From UBA12545 sp051024685 (lineage in GTDB: Bacteria > Bacillota > DSM-521 > Neomoorellales > Neomoorellaceae), in assembly GCA_051024685.1 (NCBI GenBank), contig JAZHPA010000008.1, positions 1 to 64,000 of the forward strand: a stretch of 64,000 nt of DNA. Reading direction: 5' to 3'. Numbering within the stretch: position 1 is the first letter of the stretch; every line of letters starts with the position of its first letter. The notes beneath the pieces are model-generated. The model worked only from the letters and a program-made list of their open reading frames with translations. It made no database searches and was not told the origin of the DNA. This document shows positions 1-8,281 of this stretch, piece by piece. The position numbers and the translations under genes were made by a program.

Positions 1-89
1 CCTTGAGCCAAGCGCTAGTTTGGTCCGCGAGGGAGGCCTTTGCGAGCGAAAGCCAAGCAGGCCTGGGATCAAAACTGAGGATATGTCAG
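1..89 (+). repeat. Intergenic repeat copy 1, upstream of aroQ
   Basis: This segment matches 16475-16564 almost base for base, with one indel and about ten substitutions. Looser copies lie at 12274-12364 (+) and about 16302-16380 (-). The best conserved part is the 3' end: an AAGCCAAGCAGGCCTG-like block, then ATCAAAAC, then GGGGATA-like bases and TCAG. It has no coding potential. All copies lie just upstream of the first gene of a transcription unit. The window edge cuts off whatever lies further upstream. Confidence 0.75.
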
Positions 90-120
90 CGGGACTTAGG
101 CCTACCCAAAAAGGCAATTA

Positions 121-131
121 TATGGTAAAAT
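121..131 (+). promoter_or_regulatory. Possible -10 element of aroQ; transcript may be leaderless
   Basis: TATGGTAAAAT ends only 7 bases before the ATG at 139. It offers TAAAAT with a TGG-type extended -10. No convincing -35 hexamer is visible 17 bases upstream. If this is the -10, transcription would begin at or very near the start codon, which agrees with the absence of a Shine-Dalgarno sequence. This is an inference from spacing only. Confidence 0.3.
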
Positions 132-138
132 GCTGCCC

Positions 139-594
139 ATGAAGATCTTGGTGATACACGGTCCCAACCTAAATCTTCTGGGCACCCGGGAGCCGGAAAT
201 TTACGGGCGTACGACCCTGGAAGAAATCAACGCCCTTCTTAAGGATATGGCGGACCAGGCGGGGGTGGAGATCGACTTCTTCCAGTCCAACCACGAAGGG
301 GCTATCATCGACAGGGTGCAGGAGGCCAGGGGAGCTGTAGATGCTGTTGTTCTAAACCCCGGGGCACTGGGACACTACAGTATAGCTTTGCGCGATGCTC
401 TGGCGGCCGTGGACTACCCGGTGGTGGAAGTCCACCTGTCCAACATCTACAGCCGGGAAGAATTTCGGCATCATACGGTGACGGCCGGGGTGGTTCAGGG
501 GCAAATCACCGGCTTCGGCCCGCTGAGCTACCGTTTGGGCTTTATAGCTGCCCTGGAACTGGCCCGGGAGAGAAAGAAGGCGCCTCGCATTTGA
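139..594 (+). CDS. aroQ: Type II 3-dehydroquinate dehydratase
   Basis: It dehydrates 3-dehydroquinate to 3-dehydroshikimate in the shikimate pathway (cytosol, normally a dodecamer). The 151-residue product has the family N-terminus GPNLNLLGTREPEIYG, the QSNHEGAIIDRV motif and the HLSNIYSREEFRHHT motif. These carry the catalytic Tyr and His and the substrate-binding residues. An ATG at 130 would add three residues, but homologues begin at MKIL-type sequence, so 139 is preferred. No ribosome-binding site precedes either ATG. The stop codon overlaps the TTG start of the peptidase gene (TTGA), so the two are translationally coupled. Confidence 0.96.
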   Translation: MKILVIHGPNLNLLGTREPEIYGRTTLEEINALLKDMADQAGVEIDFFQSNHEGAIIDRVQEARGAVDAVVLNPGALGHYSIALRDALAAVDYPVVEVHLSNIYSREEFRHHTVTAGVVQGQITGFGPLSYRLGFIAALELARERKKAPRI

Positions 595-1667
595 CACGCT
601 TGGAACGACTGCGGTTAACCATGGATCAGCAGAATATACCGGCGCTGCTGGTAAGCAACCCGGCCAATCGGTTTTACTTAAGCGGGTTTACCGGCGACAG
701 CGGTTACCTTTTGATAACGCGGACCGGCAGCTGGCTTCTTACCGACGGCCGTTTTGTGGAGCAGGGCCGGAAGGAAGCGCCGGCCTTTGAGGTTGTCCGG
801 TTGGGGCAGGACCCCTTGAAAACAATGGGAGAAGTTGTTGCCCAGGCGGGTATTGACGAGCTTTATTTGGAGGAAGAGCATCTGACCATGGCCGCCTACC
901 GCCGTCTCAAGGAATCGGTAGGCGGCTGGCCCCGCAAGGTGGTCTTAAAGCGGGCTCGGGGCGTGGTCGAAAAGTTGCGCCTCACTAAAGAAGATGCAGA
1001 AATAGAACTTCTCCGGCAGGCCATAAACATAGCCGACCGAGCTTTTGACCACATCCTGCCTTACCTCAGACCGGGTGTGGAGGAAAGGGAAATTGCTTTA
1101 GAGCTGGAGTATTTTATGCGGCGCGAGGGAGCAAGTGCCGCCTCTTTTCCCACCATCGTAGCGAGCGGCCCGCGTTCGGCCCTGCCCCACGGGGTGGCCG
1201 GCGAGCGTCGGCTGGCTCCCGGGGACCTGGTGGTGCTTGACTTCGGGGCCGTTTATAGGGGCTATCACTCGGATTTAACCCGGACGGTAGTCCTTGGGCC
1301 GGCCTCTCCGGAACAACGCAAAGTCTATGAAACGGTTAGAACTGCCCAAAGTCTGGCCTTAGAGGGGTTAAGGGCAGGGATACCGGGACGGGAAATAGAT
1401 GCCCTTGCTCGGGTTTATTTAGAGGGAGCAGGGTTCAAAGATAATTTTTCTCATGGTCTGGGACATGGGGTGGGACTTGAAGTCCACGAAGGCCCCAGCC
1501 TGAGTCCCCGGGAGGAAGAACTCCTGGAGGCCGGTATGGTGGTGACAGTGGAACCGGGCGTTTACATAGCCGGCTGGGGCGGGGTGCGCATCGAAGATGT
1601 GGCCCTGGTCCGGCGGGGAGGATGTCAAGTCTTGTCCCGGGCCAGCAAGGAATTTATGGTATTGTAG
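591..1667 (+). CDS. Xaa-Pro aminopeptidase (M24B family)
   Basis: This is a cytosolic metallopeptidase that removes N-terminal residues preceding proline. The 358-residue protein has the creatinase-like N-terminal domain (about 1-125) and a pita-bread catalytic domain. The five metal ligands are visible: two Asp in VVLDFGAVYRGYHSDLTRT, His in SHGLGHGVGLEVHEGP, Glu in VTVEPGVYI and Glu in VRIEDVALV. It starts with TTG overlapping the aroQ stop. The gene order aroQ-pepP-efp is standard in Firmicutes, where this peptidase is often named PapA or YqhT. Substrate preference cannot be read from sequence. Confidence 0.93.
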   Translation: MTRLERLRLTMDQQNIPALLVSNPANRFYLSGFTGDSGYLLITRTGSWLLTDGRFVEQGRKEAPAFEVVRLGQDPLKTMGEVVAQAGIDELYLEEEHLTMAAYRRLKESVGGWPRKVVLKRARGVVEKLRLTKEDAEIELLRQAINIADRAFDHILPYLRPGVEEREIALELEYFMRREGASAASFPTIVASGPRSALPHGVAGERRLAPGDLVVLDFGAVYRGYHSDLTRTVVLGPASPEQRKVYETVRTAQSLALEGLRAGIPGREIDALARVYLEGAGFKDNFSHGLGHGVGLEVHEGPSLSPREEELLEAGMVVTVEPGVYIAGWGGVRIEDVALVRRGGCQVLSRASKEFMVL

Positions 1668-1681
1668 GAGGTTGGACAGGT

Positions 1682-2239
1682 TTGATTTCCACCAATGATT
1701 TTCGTACCGGTTTAACCATTGAAGTGGACGGTGAAGTCTATACGGTTCTCGAATTTATGCACGTGAAGCCGGGTAAAGGGGCGGCCTTTGTACGTACCAA
1801 GCTGAAAAACCGCCGTACCGGTGCCGTAATCGAGCGGACCTTTCGGGCAGGGGAAAAGGTGAACCGTGCCCATGTGGAGCGCCGTAAGATGCAGTATTTG
1901 TATAATGACGGCGATACCTATTACTTTATGGACACCGAGACCTTTGAACAGTTCTCTTTGCCCCGGGAACAGCTGGATGAAACAACCAAGTATCTCAAGG
2001 ACGATATGGTTATTGACGTACTCTTCTACCAGGGCGAGACCTTGGGAATCGAGTTGCCCAACTTTGTAGAGCTTAAAGTAGTAGAAACCGAGCCCGGGAT
2101 TAAAGGCGATACTGCCTCCGGCGGCTCCAAAACGGCAGTGGTGGAAACGGGAGCTGTAGTTCAGGTGCCCCTCTTCGTTGAAGTGGGCGATGTGATAAGG
2201 ATCGATACCCGGACCGGAGCATATATTGAGAGGGTGTAG
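1682..2239 (+). CDS. efp: Translation elongation factor P
   Basis: EF-P binds between the P and E sites and relieves ribosome stalling at polyproline. The 185-residue product has the KOW-like N-terminal domain with the loop lysine in VKPGKGAAF, and a C-terminal domain ending GAYIERV. The start is the TTG at 1682 (reads MISTNDFRTG, as in homologues), 7 bases after the good AGGAGGT at 1668-1674. The reading frame continues upstream to 1622, but that part overlaps the peptidase gene and has no family match. It is co-transcribed with the preceding genes. Confidence 0.97.
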   Translation: MISTNDFRTGLTIEVDGEVYTVLEFMHVKPGKGAAFVRTKLKNRRTGAVIERTFRAGEKVNRAHVERRKMQYLYNDGDTYYFMDTETFEQFSLPREQLDETTKYLKDDMVIDVLFYQGETLGIELPNFVELKVVETEPGIKGDTASGGSKTAVVETGAVVQVPLFVEVGDVIRIDTRTGAYIERV

Positions 2240-2282
2240 GGAAAGGTAAATTAATAATAAAAAGAGGAAGGGGTGCCTTGCA

Positions 2283-2729
2283 GTGAAGGATTTGCGCAAA
2301 CGTGTGGCTTATATTCAGGGCTTGTTGGCCGGGCTCGAACTGGAGGACACCAAAGAAGGACGTGTGCTGAAGGAAATTGTAGCTTTACTAGAGGACGTGG
2401 CCGAGGCCATCCATGACCTGCACGAGGATTACGAGGAGCTGGAAGAGTACCTGGAGGATATTGACGAAGACCTCTATGACCTGGAGGGCGAAGAAGGCGA
2501 AGAAGCCGAAGAAGACGAAGAAGAGGAAGAGGAGGAAGGCGACTACGTAGAAGTTGAGTGTCCCAAATGCCATGAGATCGTCTGTTTTGATGCCGACGTC
2601 CTCGATGATGAGGATGTGGTAGAAGTCACCTGCCCTAATTGTAATGCCGTTGTTTTTGTAAATGAGGGCGGCGGAGAAGCCCCTGCTGATCGGGAAACGG
2701 ATAAGCAGGGTGATACCGAAGATATTTAA
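2283..2729 (+). CDS. CD1247-type small protein with acidic linker and zinc ribbon
   Basis: The 148-residue protein has three parts. The N-terminal helical region (about 1-70, MKDLRKRVAYIQGLLAGLEL onward) is the domain named after Clostridium CD1247. A run of almost only Glu/Asp spans about 70-90. A C-terminal zinc ribbon has CPKC and CPNC pairs separated by about 23 residues. It starts with GTG after GAGGAAGGGG. It usually lies between efp and spoIIIAA in Clostridia and its function is unknown. The acidic spacer and zinc ribbon suggest a nucleic-acid or protein adaptor, but that is only inference. Confidence 0.8.
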   Translation: MKDLRKRVAYIQGLLAGLELEDTKEGRVLKEIVALLEDVAEAIHDLHEDYEELEEYLEDIDEDLYDLEGEEGEEAEEDEEEEEEEGDYVEVECPKCHEIVCFDADVLDDEDVVEVTCPNCNAVVFVNEGGGEAPADRETDKQGDTEDI

Positions 2730-2747
2730 TGATTGCCAGGCGAGGCG

Positions 2748-2781
2748 ACCCCGGTCCCCGGCGGACCGGGGTTATTTTTTT
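2748..2781 (+). terminator. Rho-independent terminator of the aroQ-efp unit
   Basis: A 10-bp perfect stem (ACCCCGGTCC / GGACCGGGGT, loop CCGGC) is followed by TATTTTTTT. It lies 19 bases after the zinc-ribbon gene and separates the housekeeping unit from the sporulation operon. Confidence 0.9.
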
Positions 2782-2833
2782 GCATAAAATTGCCATGGGG
2801 GTAATAAGCATTATTGCAGGGAGGTAAGAAAAT

Positions 2834-3892
2834 TTGGCTACTTGCCGACCCCCGCGGTCCCCAGCCCTTCCTCCCCTTACCGGGGTAGCCGAAGTGCTAA
2901 ACCTTTTACCTCCTCAACTGAAGGAGATTCTCTTTAAGCTGCCCTGGGCCTTGCAAGAGAGTCTGGAAGAAATACGTTTGCGCTGCAACCAGCCACTTCA
3001 CTTGCGCTGGTTAGGAGGGGAAGGATGGGTCAGCGCCCAAGGGAAACCCACAGCCCTGGCGGGCGAAGCTTACCAGGTAAAGCCCAAGGACTTGCAGCAC
3101 ACGGTACAAGCCCTGACGGATAACTCCCTTTACGCTTGGGAAAACGAGCTGCGTTCGGGGTACGTGACGGTTAAGGGAGGGCACCGGGTAGGCCTGGTAG
3201 GCGAGGCGGTAGTGGAAAAGGGCGAAGTGCGCACCCTTAAGAATATCGGCGCCCTGAATATCCGCTTGGCCCGCAGCGTCGTAGGGTGCTCGCGGGCGCT
3301 GCTGCCCTATCTTATAAAGGAAAACGGTCGCCCTTATCATATTTTGTTGCTATCTCCGCCCCGCTGCGGGAAAACCACCCTCCTCCGGGACCTGGTACGC
3401 TCCTTTAGCACCGGCGTACCCGAGATGGGACTGCCGGGCCTAAATATCGGAGTGGTGGACGAGCGGTCGGAAATAGCCGGCTGTTATCAGGGGGTACCCC
3501 AGCTCGATGTGGGTCCCCGGACGGACGTGCTGGACCGCTGCCCCAAGGTAAGCGGGCTCCTTATGCTGGTTCGTTCCATGGGACCGGACGTGGTGGCCAC
3601 CGATGAGGTGGGCAGGCCGGCAGAACTGGAAGCCCTGCAGGAAGTCTTACACAGCGGTGTCACTCTGCTGGCCAGTGTGCATGCTTCCAGCTTAGAAGAG
3701 TTAAAAGGTCGGCCGGGTTGGCCTGCTCTCTTGGAACAGGGAATATGGGAGCGTCTGGTCGTCCTGGGCCGCAGTCTGGGCCCCGGTACAGTAGAAGCCG
3801 TCCTGGCGGGAAAGGACGGCAGGCCTGTTTTGGTGGGCCCCTTAAGGCCGGCCCCGGCTGCGGTTACCGTTGGGGGGAAGAGGATGTGCTGA
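2834..3892 (+). CDS. spoIIIAA: Stage III sporulation protein AA (secretion-type ATPase)
   Basis: It is the ATPase of the SpoIIIA-SpoIIQ channel joining mother cell and forespore, and acts on the mother-cell side of the outer forespore membrane. The 352-residue product has a Walker A motif (PPRCGKTTLLRDL, about residues 174-186), a Walker B-like stretch near GPDVVATDEVGR, and a conserved GHRVGLVGEAVV segment. The start is TTG at 2834, 8 bases after GGGAGG. It is the first gene of an eight-gene operon expressed from SigE in other endospore formers. I saw no convincing SigE promoter between the terminator and the start. Confidence 0.94.
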   Translation: MATCRPPRSPALPPLTGVAEVLNLLPPQLKEILFKLPWALQESLEEIRLRCNQPLHLRWLGGEGWVSAQGKPTALAGEAYQVKPKDLQHTVQALTDNSLYAWENELRSGYVTVKGGHRVGLVGEAVVEKGEVRTLKNIGALNIRLARSVVGCSRALLPYLIKENGRPYHILLLSPPRCGKTTLLRDLVRSFSTGVPEMGLPGLNIGVVDERSEIAGCYQGVPQLDVGPRTDVLDRCPKVSGLLMLVRSMGPDVVATDEVGRPAELEALQEVLHSGVTLLASVHASSLEELKGRPGWPALLEQGIWERLVVLGRSLGPGTVEAVLAGKDGRPVLVGPLRPAPAAVTVGGKRMC

Positions 3893-4404
3893 AACTTGCC
3901 GGCGCAGGATTGGTAATCTTAAGTTGCGGCTTTTTGGGCCTGGGCCTCTCGCAAGCCTATTTCACACGCCCTAGGGAACTGCGCACCCTAAGTGCCGGTT
4001 TGAAGATGCTGGAGACGGAGATTGTGTTCACGGCTACACCCCTTCCCTTGGCCCTGGCCAGGATAAGCGAGCGGCTGGAAGAGCCCGTGGCCCTTCTTTT
4101 CCGGGTAACCGCCCGGCTTCTGCAAGAGGAACGCGGCCTCCCGGCAGCCGAAGCCTGGGAACAAGGCTTAGAGGTCTTACGCGAAAGAAGCTCCCTCACC
4201 CCCGCTGATCTGGATATTTTGCGTGTTCTCGGGCAAGGGTTGGGAGCCTCCGGCCGGGAAGACCAGGCGAAGAATTTAGAATTGGCGCGCCAGCACCTGC
4301 ACCGCCAGCTGGCGGCTGCGGAAGAAGATGCCAACCGCCAGGGGAAAATGTGGCGTACTCTGGGCTTCCTGCTGGGTGCAACTGTGGCGTTGTTAATGTA
4401 TTGA
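3886..4404 (+). CDS. spoIIIAB: Stage III sporulation protein AB
   Basis: This is a SpoIIIA channel component with a GspF-like fold, anchored in the outer forespore membrane. The GTG at 3886 gives 172 residues, the normal family length. It overlaps the end of spoIIIAA by 7 bases and follows GGGGGGAAGAGG. It has an N-terminal membrane segment (LKLAGAGLVILSCGFLGLGL), a charged helical middle and a second hydrophobic segment at the C-terminus (TLGFLLGATVALLMY). The open frame extends upstream but only as an overlap with spoIIIAA. Confidence 0.92.
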   Translation: MLKLAGAGLVILSCGFLGLGLSQAYFTRPRELRTLSAGLKMLETEIVFTATPLPLALARISERLEEPVALLFRVTARLLQEERGLPAAEAWEQGLEVLRERSSLTPADLDILRVLGQGLGASGREDQAKNLELARQHLHRQLAAAEEDANRQGKMWRTLGFLLGATVALLMY

Positions 4405-4418
4405 AGGGAGAGAAGGGC

Positions 4419-4625
4419 ATGTTGGGCGTAGATGTTAGCTTAATTTTTCGCTTGGCGGCCTTGGCAATTATAATAACCATTTTTTATACCTTCTTAAAAC
4501 AGGCGGGAAGAGACGAATATGCCTATATGACCTTGCTGGCAGGCTTAGCCATTGCCCTCCTTTGGGTTATACCGGTCATTATGGAACTGTTTAATGCTGT
4601 AAGGGCCGTGTTTCAGCTTTACTAA
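4419..4625 (+). CDS. spoIIIAC: Stage III sporulation protein AC
   Basis: This 68-residue protein has two membrane segments and is part of the SpoIIIA channel. The sequence begins MLGVDVSLIFRLAALAIII and ends with a second hydrophobic stretch around ALLWVIPVIMELFNAVRAVF. The start is ATG at 4419 after AGGGAGAGAAGGG. Size and topology fit the family exactly. It lies 14 bases after spoIIIAB. Confidence 0.93.
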   Translation: MLGVDVSLIFRLAALAIIITIFYTFLKQAGRDEYAYMTLLAGLAIALLWVIPVIMELFNAVRAVFQLY

Positions 4626-4697
4626 CAGAAGTGGCTCAGGACTTGAGTAAGCCAGCGGACAAGACCAGTGGTAACCCCATCCGAGGAGCTAGCAGGT

Positions 4698-5087
4698 ATG
4701 GAGATTTTTCAAATCGTAGGCCTGGGACTGACCGCCACTCTGATCATTGTAGTAATCCGCCAGGCTCATGCCCGGGAAACAGCACTTCTAATAAGCCTGG
4801 TAGTAGGCGCGGTCATTTTCCTCCTGCTGGTGGACCGTATTGGAGCGGTTATTCAGGTTCTCACCGACCTTTCTGACCGCGCAGGTATCAACCGCTTTTA
4901 TCTCACCACCGTGTTAAAAATCATCGGTATCGCTTATGTAGGTGAATTTGGGGCCCAGGTTTGCCGAGACGCGGGGGAAAACGCAGTGGCCAGCAAGGTG
5001 GAGATGGCGGCCAAGGTTCTCATCATGGTCCTGGCCATACCTATTATTGTAGCCATCTTGGAAAGCATCGTGAAACTGCTGCCCTGA
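4698..5087 (+). CDS. spoIIIAD: Stage III sporulation protein AD
   Basis: This is a 129-residue, four-segment membrane protein of the SpoIIIA channel, related to SpoIIIAC. It starts MEIFQIVGLGLTATLIIVV at the ATG at 4698, preceded by GAGCTAGCAGG (moderate site). The conserved IIGIAYVGEFGAQVCRDAGE segment is present. The 72-base gap after spoIIIAC has no other signal. Confidence 0.94.
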   Translation: MEIFQIVGLGLTATLIIVVIRQAHARETALLISLVVGAVIFLLLVDRIGAVIQVLTDLSDRAGINRFYLTTVLKIIGIAYVGEFGAQVCRDAGENAVASKVEMAAKVLIMVLAIPIIVAILESIVKLLP

Positions 5088-5106
5088 GGACGGGAGAGGT
5101 GAAACG

Positions 5107-6327
5107 GTGAAAACCTGGAGACTGCCGGTCGTCGTCCTTTTTATAGCTTTTCTTACTATATACCCTCTTCCCGTAGGAGCGGAGGAAATAATCCCGGTGC
5201 TCCAGGGGGAAGAAAGCCGGGTTGCTTCTGCGCTGGACAAGTACCTGGAAGAACAGATGCGGGTATTAAACATAGAGAGCCTGGACCGGTACCTGAGGGA
5301 GCTCGAACAGGAAGTGGGGTCCTATATGCCTTCTTTGAGCTGGAGCCACATATGGGAAAACCTGCGCAAGGGGGAACTGCCGGTTGACCCGGTGGAACTC
5401 ATAGAAGGCTTGGGAAGATATTTTTTTCGTGAGCTCTGGGCCGGTGTAAAACTCCTCAGCCAGCTGGTGATCTTGGCCGTCGCTGCTGCTGTGCTGCAAA
5501 ATTTGCAGGCTTCTCTGGGGGAGGGCACCGCGGGAAGGCTCGCCCACGGCATTGTGTTTTTGGCCCTGGCCGGAATGGCCCTGGCCTCCTTTACCTTGGC
5601 CCTCCAGTCGGCCAGCCAGGCCATCGACCGCATGGTTAGTTTTTTCCAGTCCCTTTTACCTGTGCTGGTAACCCTACTGGCGGCCAGTGGAGGACTGACC
5701 AGTTCAAGCTTGCTCCACCCGGTGCTCCTCTACAGCCTTACTATAGCCAACACTTTGACCCGCAACACCATTTTTCCTCTGATTTATTGTGGGGCCGTTC
5801 TGGGGGTCGTCGGCCAGATTTCCGACCGTTTTCATATAGGCAGGCTGGCCGGGCTCCTGCGGCAGTTTTCCCTGGCCCTTCTGAGCCTCATGCTGACCGT
5901 GTTCACGGGGGTACTTTCGGTCTACGGTATTGCCGGTTCGGTAGCGGACGGTGTAGGTCTAAAGGCAGCAGAATTTGCGACCTCCGCTTTTGTTCCGGTG
6001 GTGGGCAAGATACTCTCCGATGCAGTAACCACGGTGGCCGGGACCACCCTCCTCTTAAAGAGCGCTGTGGGCCTGAGCGGGGTGATAGTGGTTTTCTTTC
6101 TGGCCGCCTTTCCCATGATTAAAATTGTGTCCCTGGCCATAATCTACAGGGTGGCGGCCGCTCTGGTCCAGCCCTTCGGGGAAGACCAGTTATCCGATGC
6201 TTTGGAAGGCATGGGCGGAGCTTTACTCCTGATCTTTGCCTGTCTGATAGCCGTCGCTCTGATGTTTTACCTGGCCATTGGAGTAGTGGTCGTTTTGGGC
6301 AATGTGGTAGTAGCCCTGAGGGGGTAG
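5107..6327 (+). CDS. spoIIIAE: Stage III sporulation protein AE
   Basis: This is the largest membrane component of the SpoIIIA channel. The 406-residue protein has a cleavable signal sequence (VVVLFIAFLTIYPLPVGAEE, cleavage likely after GAE near residue 26), a soluble segment of about 70-80 residues with several Glu/Leu helices, then about seven or eight membrane segments to the C-terminus. It starts with GTG at 5107 after GGGAGAGG and stops directly before spoIIIAF. Confidence 0.94.
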   Translation: MKTWRLPVVVLFIAFLTIYPLPVGAEEIIPVLQGEESRVASALDKYLEEQMRVLNIESLDRYLRELEQEVGSYMPSLSWSHIWENLRKGELPVDPVELIEGLGRYFFRELWAGVKLLSQLVILAVAAAVLQNLQASLGEGTAGRLAHGIVFLALAGMALASFTLALQSASQAIDRMVSFFQSLLPVLVTLLAASGGLTSSSLLHPVLLYSLTIANTLTRNTIFPLIYCGAVLGVVGQISDRFHIGRLAGLLRQFSLALLSLMLTVFTGVLSVYGIAGSVADGVGLKAAEFATSAFVPVVGKILSDAVTTVAGTTLLLKSAVGLSGVIVVFFLAAFPMIKIVSLAIIYRVAAALVQPFGEDQLSDALEGMGGALLLIFACLIAVALMFYLAIGVVVVLGNVVVALRG

Positions 6328-6954
6328 GTGAGGTGTTTGCTGCAGATTATCGGGGAAATAGTGAGGCAGGTGGCCCTCATAGCCATTCTCGCCGGCCTTC
6401 TGGAAATGATGCTTCCCCAGCAAACCATGAACAGGTATGTACGCCTGGTGCTCGGGCTTTTTGTCCTCGTAGCCATACTTTCTCCGCTGGCGGAAAGGTT
6501 CAGCCGGGGACAGGCTTTAGAAGTCATGGCTTGGGATTTCCGTCCCCGCAGTATGGAGGAGAAGCTAGAGACCCTTGTCCCGCCTTCCAACTGGCAAACT
6601 GCCACCGGCGATGCGGCCATGGAAATCTTTCGCGAGAGGCTGGGAAGCCAGATGCGGACCCTGATCGCTCTCATCCCCGGTGTAAGAAACGCCGAGGTAC
6701 AGGTGGAGGTACAGGGAGCACCTGATAACTTGCAGAGGGCCAGGATAAGTAGCGTGGCGGTCACGGTAGAATGGGCGGGTGCTGCGCAACCAGAGGGGGG
6801 AAAACTGGGTACAGGGGCGGGCGAGGAGGAGTTTAAGGTGCCCGGCCTACCCGGTGCTCCTGCCACCGAAGAGGAACTTGCGGCCCGGATTAAACAGACC
6901 CTGGCTTTCTTTTACGGGCTGGACGCCGGAGTAATAACAGTACGAGGGAGGTGA
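6328..6954 (+). CDS. spoIIIAF: Stage III sporulation protein AF
   Basis: This is a 208-residue SpoIIIA channel component with two N-terminal membrane segments (QVALIAILAGLLEMML and VRLVLGLFVLVAILSPL) and a soluble ring-forming domain from about residue 65. The GTG at 6328 follows the spoIIIAE stop with no gap. A TTG nine bases later is an alternative. It ends by overlapping the following open frame. Confidence 0.9.
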   Translation: MRCLLQIIGEIVRQVALIAILAGLLEMMLPQQTMNRYVRLVLGLFVLVAILSPLAERFSRGQALEVMAWDFRPRSMEEKLETLVPPSNWQTATGDAAMEIFRERLGSQMRTLIALIPGVRNAEVQVEVQGAPDNLQRARISSVAVTVEWAGAAQPEGGKLGTGAGEEEFKVPGLPGAPATEEELAARIKQTLAFFYGLDAGVITVRGR

Positions 6955-6959
6955 CGGCT

Positions 6960-7565
6960 TTGGGTAAGGAAGACTTTTGGAAGGGATTGCGGCTGCCGGG
7001 CAAGCCCCCCTGGTATCTGTGGCTGGGCGTGGGGGTACTGGTTTTGGGGACCCTTTTTATCACCATCAGCGATATGTCGACTCCGGGCGACCGGAAAGGG
7101 AGTGCGCCATCTCCCACCCCGGGGGCAGCCGGGCAGGAAGATGCCCGAGGTAACGAACTCTTTACCACTGCCCGGGCCTTGGAAGCTGAACTGGAAGCGG
7201 TACTGGAACAGGTGGAAGGGGCGGGCCGGGTTAAGGTAAGCGTGGCCCTGGCAGCTACTCCTGTCAAAGAATATGCCACCAATACACGGGAGGTTAAGCG
7301 CAGTACGGAAGAAAAGGACCAATCGGGAGGTACCAGGGTGACTACCGAAACCGATGAAGACGGGCAGCTCGTCCTGGCCCGGACCAGTACTTTACAGGGC
7401 GAAGAACCTGTAGTGGTGCGGGAGTCTAAGCCGGAGATCCAGGGCGTAGTAGTGGTGGCCGAAGGGGGAAACGACCCTTATGTGCGGCTTCGGCTGATGG
7501 AGGCTGTCAGGACGCTGTGGGCTTTGGCTCCCCACCAGGTTGAGGTTTTACCCATGCAGAATTAG
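6960..7565 (+). CDS. spoIIIAG: Stage III sporulation protein AG
   Basis: SpoIIIAG forms a large ring in the intermembrane space of the forespore channel. The protein has a short cytoplasmic N-terminus, one membrane segment (WLGVGVLVLGTLFITI) and a soluble domain with ALEAELEAVLEQVEGAGRVKV, typical of the ring-building motif. I place the start at TTG 6960 (201 residues), because GGGAGG at 6946-6951 would overlap the GTG at 6951 but is well spaced from 6960. Both starts are in the same frame. Confidence 0.92.
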   Translation: MGKEDFWKGLRLPGKPPWYLWLGVGVLVLGTLFITISDMSTPGDRKGSAPSPTPGAAGQEDARGNELFTTARALEAELEAVLEQVEGAGRVKVSVALAATPVKEYATNTREVKRSTEEKDQSGGTRVTTETDEDGQLVLARTSTLQGEEPVVVRESKPEIQGVVVVAEGGNDPYVRLRLMEAVRTLWALAPHQVEVLPMQN

Positions 7566-7606
7566 CAAGACAAAATACCATAACTACAGGGAGGGTGAAG
7601 GGAAGG

Positions 7607-8221
7607 ATGTTAAAAAAGATTAGAATAAACGATAAAATACGGGTTCTGATTGCATTAGTATTAACCTTCGGGGTCCTGGCTTACCTGGTGCAGGGTGAAC
7701 AGGCCGACCCCGGAGGAACGGGGCTTCCTGTCGAGGGGCCGGCGCAACAGACGCCCCAGGAGTCCACCGTAAGCGCCACCGGAGAGGTCAGCTCCTCTTC
7801 TTCCTCGCAGGATTTGAACATAAAGGCGGAAGAAATCCTGCGAGACGCTGCCAACAAGGCCGGAAAGGGAGACGCGGCTTTCTTTGTAGAGTATCGCCTG
7901 GAGCGAGACCGCCGCCGCAGCCAACAAATCGAACTCTTGAAGCAAATTATAGATAATCCCAACGCGACCGGAGAAGGCAAGCAAGAAGCCCAAAAACGCC
8001 TGGTGGACTTAACCCAGCAGATGGATCTGGAACTTCAGTTGGAAAAACTAATTGTAGCGAAGGGTTACAAGGAGGCAGCCGTTTTTATTCAACCCAACGC
8101 AGTCAATGTTATTGTCATGGCGGACCAGTTCGCCGAGGAGGATGCTAACAAAATAGGCGATCTGGTTTCCCGCTCCACGGGACGGCCGCGGGAGCAGATC
8201 AGCATTATACCCCAACAATAG
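7607..8221 (+). CDS. spoIIIAH: Stage III sporulation protein AH
   Basis: SpoIIIAH spans the outer forespore membrane and pairs with SpoIIQ across the intermembrane space. The 204-residue product has one N-terminal membrane segment (VLIALVLTFGVLAYLV), a low-complexity Ser-rich linker (about 60-75) and the ring-building domain ending STGRPREQISIIPQQ. I chose the ATG at 7607 over the GTG at 7595, because the GGGAGG site is directly against the GTG. It is the last gene of the spoIIIA operon. Confidence 0.93.
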   Translation: MLKKIRINDKIRVLIALVLTFGVLAYLVQGEQADPGGTGLPVEGPAQQTPQESTVSATGEVSSSSSSQDLNIKAEEILRDAANKAGKGDAAFFVEYRLERDRRRSQQIELLKQIIDNPNATGEGKQEAQKRLVDLTQQMDLELQLEKLIVAKGYKEAAVFIQPNAVNVIVMADQFAEEDANKIGDLVSRSTGRPREQISIIPQQ

Positions 8222-8240
8222 TTAGTTCCCCCGTAAGCGT

Positions 8241-8281
8241 AAAATAACCCCCACCTCAGATGATAGGTGGGGGGTTATTTT
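8241..8281. terminator. Symmetrical terminator after spoIIIAH
   Basis: AAAATAACCCCCACCT pairs with AGGTGGGGGGTTATTTT across a short AT-rich loop. The stem is 15-16 bp with one bulged base, with U-rich flanks on both strands. It can stop the spoIIIA transcript and also anything arriving from the other side. Confidence 0.9.

Noticed and set aside
352..2299. Long minus-strand frames opposite aroQ, the peptidase and efp
   Set aside because: They lie fully antisense to clear conserved genes and have no family motifs or ribosome sites.
2783..2815. SigE promoter before spoIIIAA (GCATAAAAT and CATTATT)
   Set aside because: Spacing of about 22 bases between the two parts is too long for SigE.
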